From Cordylochernes scorpioides (Eukaryota; Arthropoda; Arachnida; Pseudoscorpiones; Chernetidae): 64,000 nucleotides of DNA. This document shows positions 20,953 to 32,600 of the stretch, piece after piece; positions within the stretch are counted from its first letter, which is position 1, and each line of letters opens with the position of its first letter. The notes under the pieces were generated by a model. That model had not been told where the DNA came from and did not search any database. It saw only the letters and a program-made list of their open reading frames with translations. A program made the position numbers and the translations under genes. The DNA is taken from NCBI GenBank assembly GCA_030710605.1, contig CP092874.1:21882264-21946263 (forward strand). The letters are read 5' to 3'.

Positions 20953-20986
20953 TTTATATATATTTATTAACTATATTTTTAAAAAA
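20953..20986 (-). promoter_or_regulatory. 34-bp gap between the Rab and WDR25 genes
   Basis: The gap between the Rab stop codon and the WDR25 ATG is pure A/T except for one G/C pair and contains AATAAA on the minus strand. There is no room for a separate core promoter plus 5' leader, so the two frames either share a transcript or WDR25 initiates inside the Rab frame. The AATAAA could equally be a chance match. Confidence 0.45.
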
Positions 20987-21790
20987 TTAACAGTTGCAAT
21001 TTTTTTTCTTTGATTTTGATGTAGTATTTTCTTCTTGCAGGTTAGCAAAATCTTTTGCATAAATTATTTTTCTATTTGGCTCTGATATTTCTTTCAAAAC
21101 TGTTTTATTAAATGCCAAAGCTGCAACTCTAATAAATAATTTATTTACATTTTCATTATTTTTGGAAGAAACTGCCCAAAATTCTGCATTAATTGTCTTG
21201 GCAAATTTTGATGCTTCACTTTCTACAATGGTATAAGTAGCTTTTGATACCAAGTCCATTTTAGTCCCAATTAAAAATATAATTGGGTTTTCACGATTAT
21301 TTTGCAAAGCTTGCTCTAACCATGATGATGAGTTTTGTAATGTCAGCAAATTTGATAGATCAAAAACTATCATAACAACCCTAGCACCCCTATAATAGGC
21401 TTGTGCTATACACTTGAATCTCTCTTGACCTGCAGTATCCCATATTTGTAGATTAAAGGGAGTATGAAGAATATCAAACCTTTCTACTTCAAAATCCACT
21501 CCAATAGTAGCTTTATAATTTGAATCAAAAACGTCGTGACAAAATCGGTGAACGAGGCAAGTTTTCCCAACGCCGAGGTCGCCAACAATAATTGCTTTTG
21601 ATATTTTCAAGCAACTTCGAACTGATTTATCCAAAGCCAAAACTTCTTTGACGCTTGGATCAAAATCTGTAACACCGTTTTCAATGTCACTTTGTAAAAA
21701 CGGTGGTGGAAAATCTAATATAACACGATCAGGAGCAGCATTGTCTCTTAGAATTTTCATGCAAGCACTCTCACGCCTCAGATCATTCAT
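20987..21790 (-). CDS. Rab34/Rab36-type small GTPase
   Basis: 267 residues in one uninterrupted exon. The P-loop GDLGVGKT lies at 70-77, the effector region YKATIGVDFEVERF at about 93-105, WDTAGQERFKC from 117, the base-recognition motif GTKMDL (NKxD replaced by TKMD, as in this subfamily) and SSK near 200. The C-terminus NCNC is a di-cysteine prenylation site. The long N-terminal extension and the pattern around FKCIAQAYYRGA fit Rab34/36, which act at Golgi, macropinosome and ciliary membranes. No introns interrupt it although vertebrate relatives have many, so it could be an old retrocopy that is still intact. Orthology between Rab34 and Rab36 cannot be settled by eye. Confidence 0.85.
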   Translation of the reverse strand: MNDLRRESACMKILRDNAAPDRVILDFPPPFLQSDIENGVTDFDPSVKEVLALDKSVRSCLKISKAIIVGDLGVGKTCLVHRFCHDVFDSNYKATIGVDFEVERFDILHTPFNLQIWDTAGQERFKCIAQAYYRGARVVMIVFDLSNLLTLQNSSSWLEQALQNNRENPIIFLIGTKMDLVSKATYTIVESEASKFAKTINAEFWAVSSKNNENVNKLFIRVAALAFNKTVLKEISEPNRKIIYAKDFANLQEENTTSKSKKKNCNC

Positions 21791-22887
21791 GAAAGGTCAT
21801 TAGTTTGACAGTACTACATACAGCGATGTTACCCTACTGAGAGATTTAAGAAGTTCAAATGTTTATATGAAGTGGTGTCAGATCTTTCTTTCCAAATTAT
21901 CAGAAAAATTGAATTAAAAAAAAAAAAAGGTAAGTTATTGATTTTAAATGGAAGTCGTAAAAAATAAGAACAAATCTTTAGAAATTAAATGTATTTTTAA
22001 ATTTTTATATTATATAATATATCGAAGTATTTTTAAAATAAGGGAACTCTAAAAAGTTAAGAGTTTATAATATTTTCTGATATAGGTTCTTAACTTTTAA
22101 TTAGACAATTTTAATTTATATTTAGACATTTTTCATATTTTAATTTAGACACTTTTATTTTATTTAGAAATTTTCAATTTTAATTTAGACACTTTTCATT
22201 TCAATTTAGACATTTTTCATTTTAATTTAGACATTTTTAATTTAGACACATGGACTTTTCTATAATCAGATTCCTAGTGCTCTAAAAGTATATTAAAAAT
22301 CGATTACAAGATTTGTGGACAGACAGACAGACGGACGGACAGAAAAGCTAGTTAAATAAAAGCTTTTAAAAATTGTTTAATTTTTGAAAAAATCATACGC
22401 GTCTATAATAGTTTCGAATTCTCATAACACATGACGCGCTATTGTATCATAATATATATATATATATACTTATTAATTAGCCACAATTATAAAGGTCTTT
22501 GTTCTTCTGTCTCAAATTTAAACTGCAATCTTTACGCCTTTGATATTTTCTGCAATCTTTGCACAGTTCTTTGTTTTTCATTTTTTAGAAATAAATATTT
22601 AATGGGACAATCTTGAAACTCTTTCTTTTATACATTTTTTTTCTTGATTCTCTCTCTATATCCCTGCATTAACATCCTTGCGTACTTCACTATTATATTT
22701 TGGGATATTCTCTCGTTTTCTATATCTTTATTTCAAATCATATTTTTATGTAGAAAAAAATAAGAAAATACAAATCTCAAAATGACACAGTAATTCATTT
22801 TTATTTCAAAACAATAAAAACTTGTAAATATAAAAATGGTCCATTCAAAAACCGGGTCTACAATCACAACCAGTATATATATATTTT
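21791..22887. other. Upstream region of the Rab gene; low-complexity AT
   Basis: No further exon is seen. 22085-22255 is a short minisatellite of about 23 bp (TTTTAATTTAGACATTTTTC). 22318-22345 is a GACA/GACG run of the type that ends the 'CCCGGG' elements. The Rab promoter should lie near 21800-22000, but no motif is convincing. Confidence 0.4.
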
Positions 22888-23115
22888 TTTCTTTTGCTTA
22901 TCCCTAGACAGGTGGTACAGGCCATGCTAATCATGGTGGGTAGAGTTTGATGACTGCTTTTACTGTAAGTTGCACCTTATGTCTACACATGTGAAAAGCA
23001 GTTCGACTTTGCACTTACAAATGTGCCAGAGCCCCGTTTGGTTACTTGCACTCGCTGGCGGGGTTGAACTTTTGCAAGAATGGGGGGTCATTGGAACATT
23101 TTTTGGAACCAGTAT
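22888..23115 (-). repeat. SINE ('AGGGATAA' family), head missing
   Basis: Plus strand TTATCCCTAGACAGGTGGTA ... GGGGTTGAACTTTTGCAAGA ... ATTGGAACATTTTTTGGAA. The tRNA-like part is truncated. Confidence 0.7.
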
Positions 23116-23234
23116 TTAAAAAAAAAATCTTATTGAAGTTTTATATCTTATATATATATATATAAGAAATATAAATAGGTCCAAGAGAGACCATATGTTC
23201 AACTAATAAATGCAGAAAACATAACCTTATATAA

Positions 23235-23350
23235 AATAATACAAAAAACTAGGTAAATCCTGACCGCTAACATGAACGTTTTTTAGATGGCAGAGCGCCA
23301 TCTGCTATCTAAAAAAACGCCCATGTTAGTTATCAGGATATACCTAATTT
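23235..23350. repeat. Short palindromic repeat
   Basis: AAACTAGGTAAATCCTGACC ... GAACGTTTTTTAGATGGCAG is mirrored by CTGCTATCTAAAAAAACG ... ATCAGGATATACCTAATTTG. The centre AGAGCGCCATCT is a foldback with little loop. Confidence 0.65.
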
Positions 23351-23362
23351 GTTTTTAATATA

Positions 23363-23547
23363 TACAGTAGAACCTCCCTGTAAAGGACAACACCTAATTG
23401 CAGAGCCAAAGTGTCCTTTAGGGATAATTGTCCTCTTACCGGAGAGTTACTAAATAGTAAAAATGGTAATTCTGCAAATAAAAACTGTCCTTTATAGAGA
23501 GGTATCCTCTAGCGGGAGTGTCCTCTCATAGAGGTTCTACTGCATAT
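23363..23547. repeat. 'CAGTAGAACCTC' MITE, well preserved
   Basis: TACAGTAGAACCTCCCTGTA to CATAGAGGTTCTACTGCATA, about 185 bp. Useful as a family reference. Confidence 0.75.
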
Positions 23548-23549
23548 AA

Positions 23550-24528
23550 TATTAGTGATTAAAATATTCAAAACACTACTAATCAAAACCAAGTGAAGAA
23601 TAAGCATTTTCCTCTCTCTTTAATTTGTGAAAGAATATGTGAATTCAAACAAAAATCTTTGAAATATTCCAAGGCAATATAGATATAAAGGTAACCAAGG
23701 TTCTTAAGGCGCAAAGACTTCTCTAGCTATCCAGTTGACCAGTACAGTATGTTCTATTGGATACTTTAGGAATCCATGTAGTTGGCGTATTGGGCTTCAG
23801 GAACCTGGGTTATAAATCTAAGGATTATTTTCTGAGCCTTAGTACAGAAGGCATTTACTCTCATATTATCCGCTCCACTATGTATCATAATACATGGTTG
23901 CTCCGAAATTTCGTAAACACTTGTAAAAAATTGAAATACCAATATTATGTTATGTATAATGAGTGTTACCAGAGTGTTTGTCATTGTAAAGCCTGTAGAA
24001 GGACGTCCGAAAGCTTGCGAATAAAGTTCTTATAAGACACTCTTCTTCAATCATCGTTATATTTTGCCATTTATAATGTCTTTGTTACAATAGCGCGCCA
24101 TCTGTTATGAGAATTCGAAACTATTATAGACGCGTATGATTCTTTCACAAATGAAACAAGTGGTGAACCTTCACAGCGTATGCTTAAACTGACGAAACCG
24201 CTGGTAGGGTTCACCACTGGTTAGCCAGCCCTCCTATTAATTTTTTTTCCATTGCAGTAAAGACAGTAGAAATTGTTTAATTTTTAAAAGAATCTTACGC
24301 GTCTCTATAATAGTTTCGAATTCTCATAATGTCTTTGTATTATGTATAAAGTAATTGTATTATGTATTATTATGCATTCATCGTAATAATATTATTCACC
24401 AAGTAATGAGAAAAACGTTTTAAGAAAAACATCAACTTTTGGGACAATCTTATATAATTCCACCAGGACCACTAATGATTTGTAAAAAAATAAAAGATAT
24501 CACACACAATTATATAAAATATATTTAA
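23550..24528. other. Downstream flank of the ABCA gene; repeat debris
   Basis: Contains a hammerhead-like fragment near 23990-24035 (GTAGAAGG, ACGTCC, GAAAGCTT, AATAAA), a 'GGCGAAACC' family piece at 24160-24265 (GACGAAACCGCTGGTAGGG) and copies of the ATAGACGCGTATGATTCTTT foldback terminus. A 92-codon frame at 23757-24035 overlaps this repeat and is not called. No clear poly(A) signal was found just after the ABCA stop. Confidence 0.45.
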
Positions 24529-24708
24529 TTAGGATCTAGAAACATCCTTACTCTGCATTGCCGCGAAAGAAAGGAAAATTTGTTCAAGAGAGCTGTCGTT
24601 GATGAAATAATGCTCCAGACCATATTTGTCTTTGAATTCTTCCATGGTTTTGAAAATATAGGACCACTTTACACCTTTTCCCTGCCCGAGTGTGTATTCT
24701 AGGTAGCC
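24529..24708 (-). CDS. ABCA terminal exon
   Basis: 59 codons plus TAA after acceptor GTGTGTGCCAG, phase 0. It encodes [20 protein letters not shown] and [11 protein letters not shown], the standard C-terminal segment of ABCA proteins (xxSLEQVFLxFA). Confidence 0.85.
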   Translation of the reverse strand, partial: GYLEYTLGQGKGVKWSYIFKTMEEFKDKYGLEHYFINDSSLEQIFLSFAAMQSKDVSRS

Positions 24709-26591
24709 CTGGCACACACGTATATGTTAGCAGCAAATAAACCTTGGGAGAAATAGCAGTTGTGTAATAAACTATTGAAAATAATGTTCATTTTCTGTAT
24801 TTGAATAGTAATAACGTTGAAATTTATATTTTGATTTATAATACAGTATAACTTCCCTGTAAAGGACAACACCTAGTTACAGAGCCTAGTTACTTCATTC
24901 CTAAGGTTAGAAATAATCGTTATTTCTCCTTAAAATAAATTTCGATTTTTCGTTCAAAAGAAACACATGCGGGATAATTTTCAAGTGTCGTTTTACAAAC
25001 CTACCTGATGTTTGTCACGTAGCTGTATTCCAGGGAAAGCTTTCTCCAGAGCTGTCGTCAGTAAGTCCATCTCTGGTTGACGTTCGCTCCCCTTGAGATA
25101 AAGAGTGAAGTCTTTGCCGTACTTGGCTTTGAGATGCTGCAGCGTACCTATGCACTGGATTTGTCCAGCCATCATTATGGCTACTCTTGTACACAGGGCC
25201 TCGCATTCCTCCATGCTGAACAACAAGTCATGCTGTTGAAACAGAATGCTCAGACAAGCTGTTTGATCATTTTGTTTTAAAGTCATCGCCAACTACAATG
25301 TTGTAACAGTGGACAACAACATATTCATAACATATATTTATCATAATTCGAAACTATTTTAAACGCGTAAAATTCTTTTTGAAATTAAACAATTTCTACT
25401 GCCCTTACTGCAATGGAAAAATTAAAGGGAGGGCCTGGTTTTAAAATAGTTTCGAATTTTGATAACAGATGGCGCGCTAGTGCATCATATATATATCATC
25501 AAAAAAAAAAAACATCTTTCCCGTTAAAATAGACGCAAAAATGATAGACCTAAATTGACCATCTCGTCAATTTATCCGACTCGGATCGGTGAAAAACCCC
25601 CAACACCTGATTTGGAAGATTCAAAACGACTCCTGTTGATTTCGTGAGATCCACAAGGGATTCAAGAAATCTATAAAAGAAGAATGAAACGATACCTTTC
25701 CAGTCAAAATAGACTCAAAGCTTGGCGCTATACATATTTAAAAAAAATGAAATGTGATTTTTTGCGCAATCTATGAATGAATCGAGGCGTTTTTACCTAT
25801 CACCTTTTAAATTTGAAAACTATTTATATTTGTAAAGTAGTCCCTCTAAAAAAAGTCTATGTCTTTAATTCCCAAGATTCTCGACCAGTAAAAATCCTTG
25901 AAAACGATACACACACTGCAGAGAGATATGTAAAAAATAATTCCTAATATTTCACAAACGTTCTTTGAGAAGTTCGTATAGGACTTTATAATTACTGAGA
26001 TTGAGAGACCATAGAAGATTTAAAATATTGGGAGAGATTGGCTTAGAGCAGGGGTGGCGAACGTGCGGCCTTAAGGCCGCATGTGGCCTTTTCTTGCCCA
26101 AGTTGTGGCCTTTTCTTAAATTCAAAACTATAATTTTTGTTTCGCAGTTTTCAATTACTTTCATTATTTTATTGAAATATCTAATATGAATGTCATATAT
26201 TATATAATATATATAATATTTATATATATATATAAATATGCGGCCTTCTCAAAAATGGTAAAATGAAAATTGGCCTTCTAATATAAAAAGGTTCGCCACC
26301 CCTGGTTTAGAGAGTTCGTATCCTGTTGGGCCATTGTGAGGAGAAACTTTTTTTTTTTTTGTGTTCTATATATAAAATTTAAAGAACTATTCGAATTAAT
26401 TAAGAAAGGGGGGGGAAGGCATCTCCTTATCGTGCAACTGAAAGTTACTGATGGCTTACGACATCTATCGGAATAAATATCAACTATCCGTTGATTTTTA
26501 ATTATTCCAGAATTGGACAAAATATCCATTCTTGATTAATCAAGAAAAACTAACCACGTACGCGTTTCGGGTGTTATTTATACACCTTATC

Positions 26592-26635
<44 letters not shown>

Positions 26636-29600
26636 ATATAAACATTTGTACTATTTTTTCACAATTCGAATCAAGTTATCGTGAATTCATTCCGTTCAGT
26701 AACAGAGGGTATGTAGGGGTAACTTCACGGTGTCAGGGAGCTAGACGGACCTGTGAGAGGTGAGGACAAATGTGAGTCCAGAAGTCTGTCTCAACTGGAT
26801 CAGGGCTCCCCAGAGTCTCCTGCGGGACACAGGGTCCACGGACACAGTGGGCTCATCCAGGAACACCAGCTTGGGTCGGCCGATTACTGCCATGCCCAGG
26901 GAGAGTTTACGTTTCATACCCCCACTGGAACACATTTAACCAATCTAACCACTTAAATGTACATATTGCTTCTCAACTCAAACCACTTCATATGTTAACT
27001 GTTATTATTGCCAGAAATCTTTATCTTTCTTGTTTTATACACTGTTACATAGATATTCTTTCCTTTACTTCTTTTTCTCTTTTCTAAGCGAGGATTCAAT
27101 TTCTTCCCCTGCTTCTTATTTGAAGCAAGAAAATGATTATTCTTTGAGTGTGAAAACTTGTAAAAAAATAGGAACTTACCCTCTATTATTAATTTGTTTA
27201 TTTTTTTCTTTTTCGTCTGTTTTGCACAAGTTGAATCTGGTTAGAACGATGTATGTAAATTAGATGATTCCTTTGTTGCCTTAAATACGAGGTAATTAAC
27301 TCGTTTCTATATATATCTAAAATGTTTAAAGTTTAATAAATTAATTTTATAAATCTGAGAGTTGTCTTCAAAAACGATCCAAAATTATTTCTTCTTAGAT
27401 TCATTTCTAACAAGAGAATCGTCTGTATAAGACGGAATGTCTTAATAAAGGTGTGCGTATGTGTGTTTTGTACACTGTTCTCTTTATGGTTTAGGAATTT
27501 GTCCTTAAAGTTGTTTAAACTGATTTTGAAGTTCAGGTTGTACAGAAATGTTTACTTATAGCCATATATAGAGTATTGGGGAGTGTTGAAGTTAGGAATA
27601 TCTGGGTATGATAAAAACCGAGTGTAATTTTAGGATAATCTATTTTTATATAACGAGTTTGTTTACAATTAATATTTATTAAAGATCAATTAAAGTATAT
27701 AGATTCAGAATATATAGACTTCAATGTGTGCTTAATTGAATATTTAATGAAGTAAGAATAACGGGATATGCAAATAGGGATATAGGCAAATAAAACATAA
27801 AATCATCAGAAATATTTAGTATGAAAATTAGTTCTATAAGGAATATCACCAGTTGTCATTTTATAATAATGGTGCGATATGACAACTGGTGATATTCCTT
27901 ATAAAACTAATTTTCATAATAAAGATTTCTAATGTTTTTATGTTTTATTTGCCTATATCCCTAGATGATTAGCGTGTTATATACCATTTAATTCAATACA
28001 AGAATGCCTTTAAGGTAAAACCTTCTTTTTTAACCTTTTTGAATTCATTTAAAATATTTGAGATATCTTTTCTGTCTTTCAGGACAAAAGAATTTTGAGT
28101 AAAAAGAGTTTGATTATATTGAGTGATAATCTTTGAACAGAAAAGCATCTTGTTAAATTGTGTGTTTTATAGAATGGGTACATTGAAGAAATTTGTAAGA
28201 AAGATGCGGAGAGTGGTGAAGGAGAGAGGCTAAAGGGTGAGGAATACAGGTGAGCGTATACGTGAATCGGAATATCTTTAAAAGTTTGATGACTAGGTTG
28301 TTTTGTGTGTCGTTCTGTGTCAACACTTAGTGATACTGGCCCTTGTGACAACTATTTTATTTAATCATTTGTTTTGATGAGGCGTATTGGCACCTTTATA
28401 GTTGTTTATTTACCGCTGATAAATACTGCTATGTCAAGGGAGTCTTTTTCTCCAAACGTATTTCGATACCCGCTGCGAGCAAACAAAGATCATTGACCAT
28501 GAGCAGAAGAGTTTTCTAAAATGAAATATGGCTCCGAGAGAGTAAAGAATATGAAAGGGATTTTTCCTCATATATTTCTGTACTAAAAGGTTCGATAGAA
28601 ATGTGAACATGGATCCCTTTAAAATATTCCACGCTTCCATTAATACCTCCTGAAAAGAAAAAGAAAACATAGCCTTTGTTTATGTATTACATGCTACAAT
28701 GGAAGAATGGATACTGCGCGAATAAAACATGAGCATGGCTTCTGTCCCATACATCCAGGCTACAGGAAAATAATGTTCCCAGGTGTACGTACCTGTAGAC
28801 ACCAGCGAGGGTGTGTTCCTGTCCCTCCAGGTCCACCTGGGCGAAGATACTGGCCACCAGGGGTCCCACGCCCTCCTCCACCACCCCACGGAGACGGGCG
28901 AAGAGCTCCAGTTGCTCCGGTCCTGTAAGTTTCTCCAGCAAGGCATCGCTCTGGGGCACGTAGCCGATGTAGCTCTGGAACTGAACAGCTACGTTACTTC
29001 TAGTTGTCGCTTCTTACACGTTCTCCGCGTCTGTATGTAGCCCTTACACGGGGAGTGCTCATTTATCTCTCTCTTTTTATTAAAAGACAATTGACAATTC
29101 AAAATATATCATTGACAATCTTAGTTCATTGTTATAAAAAAATTAATGAGAAATCAAACAAAGATGTTATTTACAATTTTTGGTGATAAAATATAAAAAT
29201 CGGTTCTTAGGAAGGGCTCCACGCGTTAGGCAAGATGCCCGAAATCTCGAGAATACATTCAATAAAGATTGAAGAACCTCATCTCTAGAAACCAGTAGCA
29301 TTTGTTTGATATATAGGTAATAATTTTTAATTAAAAAGACATATATTAGATCAAAATATCATTTATTTTACCAATAATTCAGTTGGCTGAACGCCAACCT
29401 TTATCAAGGTGTTATAACATTTTAAAGTGTGTCAACAACAAACTCAGCGCCACATAACGTCAATAGTATTACCTATATTTGAGAATGTTTCTGTATCTGA
29501 TAGAGACTAAAAAGTTGTCCTATAGGATACGTAGCTAGGTTTGATAATGGTTCTGTGCCAAACCACAAGACTAGGTTGGATATAAAGACAATAGAACATG

Positions 29601-32600
29601 TATTGTCTACAAGTAATTAAAGGGCATGTTAGCCCGAAAGATCTAATACTTTTAGGGTCCGTGTGGAAGGGCATGTTGGCCCGAAAGCTCAAGAAATAAT
29701 TTTAAAAAAACCGTAAAAAGAAACCTAGCCCTTTATTCCTTAGTGAGAGATTTTGTCAAAAAATAAATTGACTTTGTTTTCATAGAACAACATGGAAACA
29801 CATGATATAGGTCAAGATGGGCTCCATTCTATATGGCTCTGGTAAGTATTAATATAGAAAAATATTTACTATCTTATGCCATGATCAAGTGGTCTGTTTA
29901 ATAGGAGATATGGTTGTTTTTGATACCAACTTTGTTTTAGAGATCATAAGTGCGTTTGATATATATATGTAAATTTATCTCTATCACTCAGGACTTGGTT
30001 TATTTGGCCTATTCTTTAGAATTTTATTTATGCTTATGAGGTGATACAGCAGCGTATTTACAATTAGAGAGGAGACAAAATGAATTAAATCTAGAAAAAA
30101 GAAGTGAGGACATATCGGTCAATTCTTTAGAACACATAGCTCTATGTGATTCAGGAAAAGATTGTCTCATAGAACGTGAATATCCCAGACACGGAAAGAC
30201 AGGTTGGGTCTGTACCTATAGGACTTGGTTATAATTGTGTCGTATAATCTAAAAATATGTATATGTGGTAATATAGTGGTAATTGTTGAGGAGAGAAATA
30301 ATCACACGACAAGTTGGAAGAGACAATAATCCAGGCAGCCAGCCGAGAGAGAACGAGGTGGCGAGTGTGCTATCTACTGAACGACTGTTTTTTCCCTGTG
30401 TACACAAGCGGGGCAAACAAAAGATTAGACGCCAGGTGTTGACGCCCCCCTCAGGAATGTGGTCAACAAAGGGTCGCAAGTTAGTTATCTTCGAATCGAC
30501 TACGTCTCTCTCTCTCTCTCTGGTCGGCTGCAGATTTACTTTATTATTCCTGTTAGAGCATATATTATGACATATGGCCCCCGTTGAAGAAGGCTGAACA
30601 TGGTTTAAGTATATTTAAAGCTGGAGAAGCCAGGAATAGAGAAAATAATTTTACAATTAAAATTAGTTAAGGTAATGGTGACATAGTTTTATGTAAATAA
30701 AATACTGTATAGTACACAAGTAAATATTATTTACAAGCAGTTTTACAACACCGGAGAGTTTGACATTTATGGGAGATTTTGAAAATATCAAGGTTATAAA
30801 AGGCTATATACAAATTAATTTTATGTGTAGGTTAATATGGTACAGAGTGTAGGTATGGACAATCATAGCTATGTACAATATGGATACGTGAATGAGGAGG
30901 TGAAGAGAAAGAAAAGGTGGAAAGTAAGAGAGCTCTAAAGTAAGTGGTTCAACATTCTAAAATGAACAAAGGAAGCCATTAGAAAGAGGCTGGAGCAAAT
31001 AGTCATCTCTGCAGCATTCGTCAACAAAACGTATTGAGACATTTTACAGAGATACTTTAGAATGAAGAAGATTGATTAGGCAGACAACTTATGTGCGGTT
31101 CTCTTGATGACACTAAAATTAATAAATTTAACAAATAATGGACATGCACGTACGTGAAAAAGACCTTCGGGGTCGAGTGAGAAAAAAAAAGTGAACCTTT
31201 GCGGTCAATTGACAAAAATAAGACCTCTGAGGTCGAATGGTTGAAAAAAAAAACCTTGACTTTCAGAACCTAAGTTTCAATGTAGGAATAGATACACTGC
31301 AGAAAGACTGAGAGGTTCAGCGAAAATTTGGTCATTGGTTCATAAAAAAACATAAGTTGATATACGAAAAATTAAAAACAAGAGTTTTTTTTTTTTTTTT
31401 TTTTTAAGAGCGATGGTGAAAGATAAGAAAAAATTTCGAGAGAACATGTTATTGAGAGGTGTGAACAAGGAGAAGAAGAGTCACATACATATGATGAAAT
31501 TCTGAAGATCATTAAGACTGGAGAACTCTACACTTTAAGATAATTTTCAGGCGGACATGGCAAGGGGAAACTTGTCATGGGCTTTCTATGCTATAAGTGT
31601 AGAGCACGAGAAATGAGGTTGAGGTTGGCAATTGTGTGAGCTCAGGACTGAGGTAAATATCGAACACATACAATGTTAGAATTTCGGCGAACAGAGCGAG
31701 GGGAAACTTGCTTTGGGCCAATCTAACTTATCTATGTAGTTACTTGTGTAGCGAGTCCGAGGGGAAAAGTCCCGTGTGTAGGTGAGGAAGTCGAATGGAT
31801 TTATATTTAATTTTCGAAGATAAAATAGTTCTAGATGCAAAGGTAGAATATAGGCGGACAGAGCGAGGGGAAACTTGCTTTGGGCCACCCTACCTTAATT
31901 ATTTAGATACTACTGGGTTCGTAAAGTCTTGTTGTCAGGTTAGTAATTGGTAAAGATCTCAGGGGATAAGTGGTTCAAATATCTTTGATCATCTTGATTG
32001 TAAGTGTAGTCATGTTGCTTTCGTGAGTTAATAGCCGTTGTAGTATGGATTAGAGTGTGATTGAAGTGTTTATATGGGAAATTGAAGGTATTTTTGGGTT
32101 GGTCTCGATCATTTACGGGCGGTGAAATAAATTGTTCGTTTTCCGTATAGTGTTTTAATTTGTTGACATGAATTGTATCTGTCTCACGACTTAGAGGTCG
32201 GTTGGAGCGGTTGATCCGTACGATTTGAGGGGAAATTATCTCCAGTATTTCATAAGGTCCTGAGAAGAAAGGTGCTAGTTTACCAGTGTCTGGATGGTGG
32301 TATGTTTTTGCCAAAACGAGATCGCCTACTTCAAAATCGGAAGCTCTATGTGTTTGGTCGAATCTCGCTTTGTCGCGTAAGTGTCGTTCGTGTGTCCTTT
32401 GATAGGCCAATTCTCTGGCGTCGTCGATTTTTGGGTAGTTTTGTACATGCTCGGATAGTTGTAGCGGAAAACTACCTAACAAAAGGTATGACGGTGGAAA
32501 CCCGGTCACAGAATGTGGGGTATGGTTATAAGCCTGAAGGACCTGAGGTAGTAGTTTGGTCCAGGCCGTCTTAGGTTGTTGGAGGCGCAACAGTTTAAGT

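Noticed and set aside
23757..24035. 92-codon plus-strand frame
   Set aside because: It overlaps a hammerhead-like repeat end, has a competing frame on the other strand and no domain or splice sites.
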